A DNA stretch of 64,000 nt from the NCBI GenBank assembly GCA_047975765.1, contig JBKEEF010000003.1:1-64000 (forward strand). The letters run 5' to 3'. Shown in pieces: positions 61,940-64,000 of this stretch (position 1 is the stretch's first letter; each line of letters starts with the position of its first letter). The stretch comes from JAQWBS01 sp047975765. Its GTDB lineage: Bacteria > Pseudomonadota > Alphaproteobacteria > RF32 > CAG-239. The notes under the pieces were generated by a model that was not told where the DNA came from, ran no database searches, and was given only the letters and a program-made list of their open reading frames with translations. The position numbers and the translations under genes were made by a program.

Positions 61940-62081
61940 TGAGGTCTTAGAGATCATAGTGGCGTTAAGCCAATATGCTCACTTTAGTGAGCATGAAATC
62001 AAACAAATGCCTCTCAGTCGAATAAAGAAATACTGCGAGGCATATACAAAAATCAATAAAAGAGAAAGTAGCAATGGTTAA
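61908..62081 (+). CDS. Frameshift extension of the tail assembly chaperone (gp41' type)
   Basis: A frame open from 61908 to TAA 62079-62081 reads EIIRHYDEVLEIIVALSQYA then HFSEHEIKQMPLSRIKKYCE then AYTKINKRESSNG, the typical short helical GT-type extension placed before the tape measure gene. It has no start codon. Joining it to the zero frame at GGGGCGA (61915-61921) needs a -2 (or +1) shift, as described for phage Mu, giving a fused product of about 164 residues. Confidence 0.75.
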   Translation, partial: NSRGEIIRHYDEVLEIIVALSQYAHFSEHEIKQMPLSRIKKYCEAYTKINKRESSNG

Positions 62082-63930
62082 AAAACTGGAAACATCAGTC
62101 ATTTTGAATTTAGGCGGCAATCTTGCACAGATGGCAGCCAAATATGGTAATTCAATGGCTAAAATGTCAAATGTTGGTGTTTCCAGTTTTGCCAAGCTTT
62201 CTAAAGGCATCCAGTGGTCTGGGAATCAAATTGACAGATTGGCCAATCGATATACTGGAGCTATTTCTGCCGTTGCTGGCACGGTAGCTGTTCGTAATGT
62301 TGCTAATCTTCAAGAACGATTGGAAAGATTAGGCATTATCGCTGATAAGTCTTCAGATGAAATGAAGAAAATTAATGACAGAATTTATCAAGTTTCTCAA
62401 ATGCGAAACATCAATGTTGCGCCAGACCAACTGACTGCAGCAATTGAAAAAATGGCGGCAATGACTGGTGATGTTGATTTTGCTGTTGCTAATATGGAAA
62501 ATTTAGGCATGGCAATTTCTGCAACTGGTGCAGCTGGTGAAGACATCGGTGCCATGGTTGGAAATATGTTCCAGAAATTTAATATTAAATCTGCAGATGA
62601 AATCCTTCAGGTCTTAGATATTTTTGCAAACCAGGCGAATGAAGGTTCGTTTGAGCTAAAAGACCTTGCAACGCAAGGCGAAAGAATTATGGCCGCATAC
62701 GCCACACTTGGCCGTAGTGGTGCGATTGCTAACCGAGAAATGGGTGCTTTAATGCAAATTTCTCGTATGGGAACAGGATCGGCAGAGCAAGCCGCAACTG
62801 CTTTTGAAGCTATGGTTATGACTTTTTCAGATCCAGCTAAAATAAAGCTCTTAAAATCTGCAGGGATTGCAGTTAAGGATAATGCTGGTCAGATGCGAGC
62901 AATTCCAGATATTTTGAAAGATATTATCGTTAAAACTAAAGGTGATGCAACACAGCTCAATCAAGTTTTTGATAGATTTGCTTTCCGTGGCATCTCCACC
63001 CTTGCAATTGAGTTTCAAAATGCCATGAAACAAGGAAAATCGGTTGATGAGGCTTTTTCCAGCTTTCAAAAATTTTATAATGTTCAAGCTTCAGGCCAAA
63101 CAATTATGAGAGATAGCAAAAGGATGGCAGATACATTCAACGCGTCTGTTGTTAGTTTAAAAACTGCCGTGATGCAATTTTCACAAACTCATTTGACAGC
63201 TCCAATTGAAAAGATGGCAAAAGCTCTAAATTCGTTAGATCCTGTCCGAGTTCAAAAATATTTTGATTATGCTGTTAAAGGCGCTGCTGGTCTGGCAACA
63301 ATATGGGCGGCAGGTAAAGCTTTAGATTATGGTGGCCGTGCAGTTAGTTTCTTCAGAAATAGAAAAAAAGGTGGGGCGCTTGGGGGTGTTGGTGATGGGC
63401 TAATGGCTGGAGCAACACCTGTTTATGTTGTCAATATGGGTGCCGCTGGTCTTGGTGGTGGTCTTGCAGATGTTGCTGGACTTGGTGGTGGAAAATATGG
63501 TGCTTTGCTCAAAAAGGCGGGCATTGTTGGTGCAGTTGCTTATGGTGCTTATGAAGTTGGTGGCGGAATTGCAGCGCTTTCTTCTGGCCAATATGAAGAT
63601 GCCGGCGAAAAACTTGGTGGTGCGATTGGTATGGCACTTGGGGCTTTTGGTGGCCCATTTGGCATGATTATTGGCAACCAAGTCGGCAAATTTGCAGGCG
63701 GTTGGCTTGGTCGTTGGGTTCAAGACACGAAAAAAGAAACTGAAGCGGCCGACAAAGCGAGAGAGCAAAGAATTAAAAATTTTGAAAAAAACAAGAACCA
63801 AACAGTGATTTTGAAAAATGAAAACAATTTCAAGGTGATTTCTGATGAAAAAGGGGTGCGTGTGATTGATGCGAACCCAGTTCAACAAACTAAAATCCCT
63901 CTTGATACTGGCTATACAAGGATTTACTAA
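62074..63930 (+). CDS. Tail tape measure protein
   Basis: This 618-residue protein has an N-terminal region rich in TMP-domain motifs (LADKSSDEMKK-like DKSSDEMKKINDRIYQVSQ, AIEKMAAMTGDVDFAVANME, LATQGERIMAAYATLGRSG, FAFRGISTLAIEFQNAM), Gly-rich hydrophobic segments around residues 440-560 (MAGATPVYVVNMGAAGLGGG, GAIGMALGAFGGPFGMIIGN) and a charged tail. It sets tail length and helps DNA entry. It is short for a tape measure, implying a short contractile tail. Confidence 0.92.
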   Translation: MVKKLETSVILNLGGNLAQMAAKYGNSMAKMSNVGVSSFAKLSKGIQWSGNQIDRLANRYTGAISAVAGTVAVRNVANLQERLERLGIIADKSSDEMKKINDRIYQVSQMRNINVAPDQLTAAIEKMAAMTGDVDFAVANMENLGMAISATGAAGEDIGAMVGNMFQKFNIKSADEILQVLDIFANQANEGSFELKDLATQGERIMAAYATLGRSGAIANREMGALMQISRMGTGSAEQAATAFEAMVMTFSDPAKIKLLKSAGIAVKDNAGQMRAIPDILKDIIVKTKGDATQLNQVFDRFAFRGISTLAIEFQNAMKQGKSVDEAFSSFQKFYNVQASGQTIMRDSKRMADTFNASVVSLKTAVMQFSQTHLTAPIEKMAKALNSLDPVRVQKYFDYAVKGAAGLATIWAAGKALDYGGRAVSFFRNRKKGGALGGVGDGLMAGATPVYVVNMGAAGLGGGLADVAGLGGGKYGALLKKAGIVGAVAYGAYEVGGGIAALSSGQYEDAGEKLGGAIGMALGAFGGPFGMIIGNQVGKFAGGWLGRWVQDTKKETEAADKAREQRIKNFEKNKNQTVILKNENNFKVISDEKGVRVIDANPVQQTKIPLDTGYTRIY

Positions 63931-63933
63931 AAA

Positions 63934-64000
63934 ATGTTTGTAAATGAAGTAAAATATAATGGCATCTTATTTTGGACTGAAGACCACGATTGGGGACGTT
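63934..64000 (+). CDS. Start of the DNA circularisation protein gene (Mu gpN/gp43-like), incomplete
   Basis: Only 22 codons lie in the window: MFVNEVKYNGILFWTEDHDW then GR. It begins 3 bases after the tape measure stop. Gene order in Mu predicts gpN here, and the NGILFW...GR pattern resembles its N-terminus (WRGVPF..GRR). Confidence 0.5.
   Translation, partial: MFVNEVKYNGILFWTEDHDWGR

Larger units (their letters stand above)
38657..64000. mobile_element. Mu-like transposable prophage, left about 25 kb (right end outside window)
   Basis: Gene order and content follow phage Mu: repressor on the minus strand, ner, A (transposase), B (ATPase), gemA, mor, lysis gene, gp27, terminase, gp29 portal, gp30, protease/scaffold, capsid, gp36-gp38, sheath, tube, gp41 with frameshift, tape measure, gp43. 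The left boundary is placed at a TG (38657) 10 bases before the first of three end-site repeats. Mu is about 37 kb, so roughly 11 kb (baseplate, tail fibres, right end) should follow. Confidence 0.9.

Noticed and set aside
1..64000. CRISPR arrays
   Set aside because: No regularly spaced 25-40 base direct repeats were seen; the repeats at 1-2400 are protein-coding.

Overview
The window is AT-rich and comes from a Gram-negative bacterium, most likely a low-GC alphaproteobacterium living anaerobically or fermentatively. The evidence is the FtsZ C-terminal peptide LEIPSFLRRK, a DUF2066 protein next to a PerM-type transporter, RpoB/RpoC/FtsA of proteobacterial type, an outer-membrane porin, the pta-ackA acetate pathway and a two-iron superoxide reductase. 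Gut alphaproteobacteria related to uncultured Rhodospirillales/RF32 would fit, but that placement is inference. TGA ends many genes, so the standard bacterial code applies.

Positions 1-38.6 kb are chromosome. In order: a large repeat-rich surface protein (minus) broken by one in-frame TGA; pta-ackA (minus); a plus-strand run ndk - DUF2066 - perM - mraY - ftsW - murB - ftsQ - ftsA - ftsZ, a thinned division/cell-wall cluster without murD, murG, murC or ddl; two related small membrane-anchored proteins; then the minus-strand transcription/translation block secE-nusG and rplK-rplA-rplJ-rplL-rpoB-rpoC, split by an inserted plus-strand gene of unknown function. Next come a porin, a fructokinase/sugar-transporter pair, a CNNM/CorC-type membrane protein, superoxide reductase with an FMN reductase, a shortened NTF2-like protein overlapping a macro-domain protein, a GNAT acetyltransferase, and a T4-type lysozyme gene whose leader holds two tandem promoters followed by two terminator-like hairpins.

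From about 38.66 kb to the right edge lies a Mu-like transposable prophage, entered at its left end. Three spaced copies of a TTTTTAGACT motif look like transposase-binding end sites. After them come a cI/LexA-type repressor (minus), operator dyads, Ner, MuA transposase, a MuB-type ATPase, a detached MuB-like HTH protein, DUF3164, GemA, a Mor-type activator and a string of small unknown genes. A minus-strand cargo-like gene follows, then the late genes: GH108 endolysin, TraR/DksA zinc finger, gp27-like protein, terminase, portal, a gp30/F-like head protein with a C-terminal PBECR-type nuclease-like domain, protease/scaffold, decoration protein, capsid, gp36-gp38, sheath, tube, gp41 with a Mu-type frameshift extension, tape measure and the start of gp43. 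The right end is outside the window. Left of the prophage end, an open minus-strand reading frame looks like the 3' piece of a host gene cut by the insertion.

The most notable unexplained structure is a regulatory module present twice in the prophage (before the endolysin and before the protease). It is ACTGAA-N4-TCATCTTAA placed 63-64 bases before the start codon, with a perfect 10-12 bp hairpin between that buries the ribosome-binding site. A pair of adjacent hairpins with complementary loops (54781-54854) is also unexplained.
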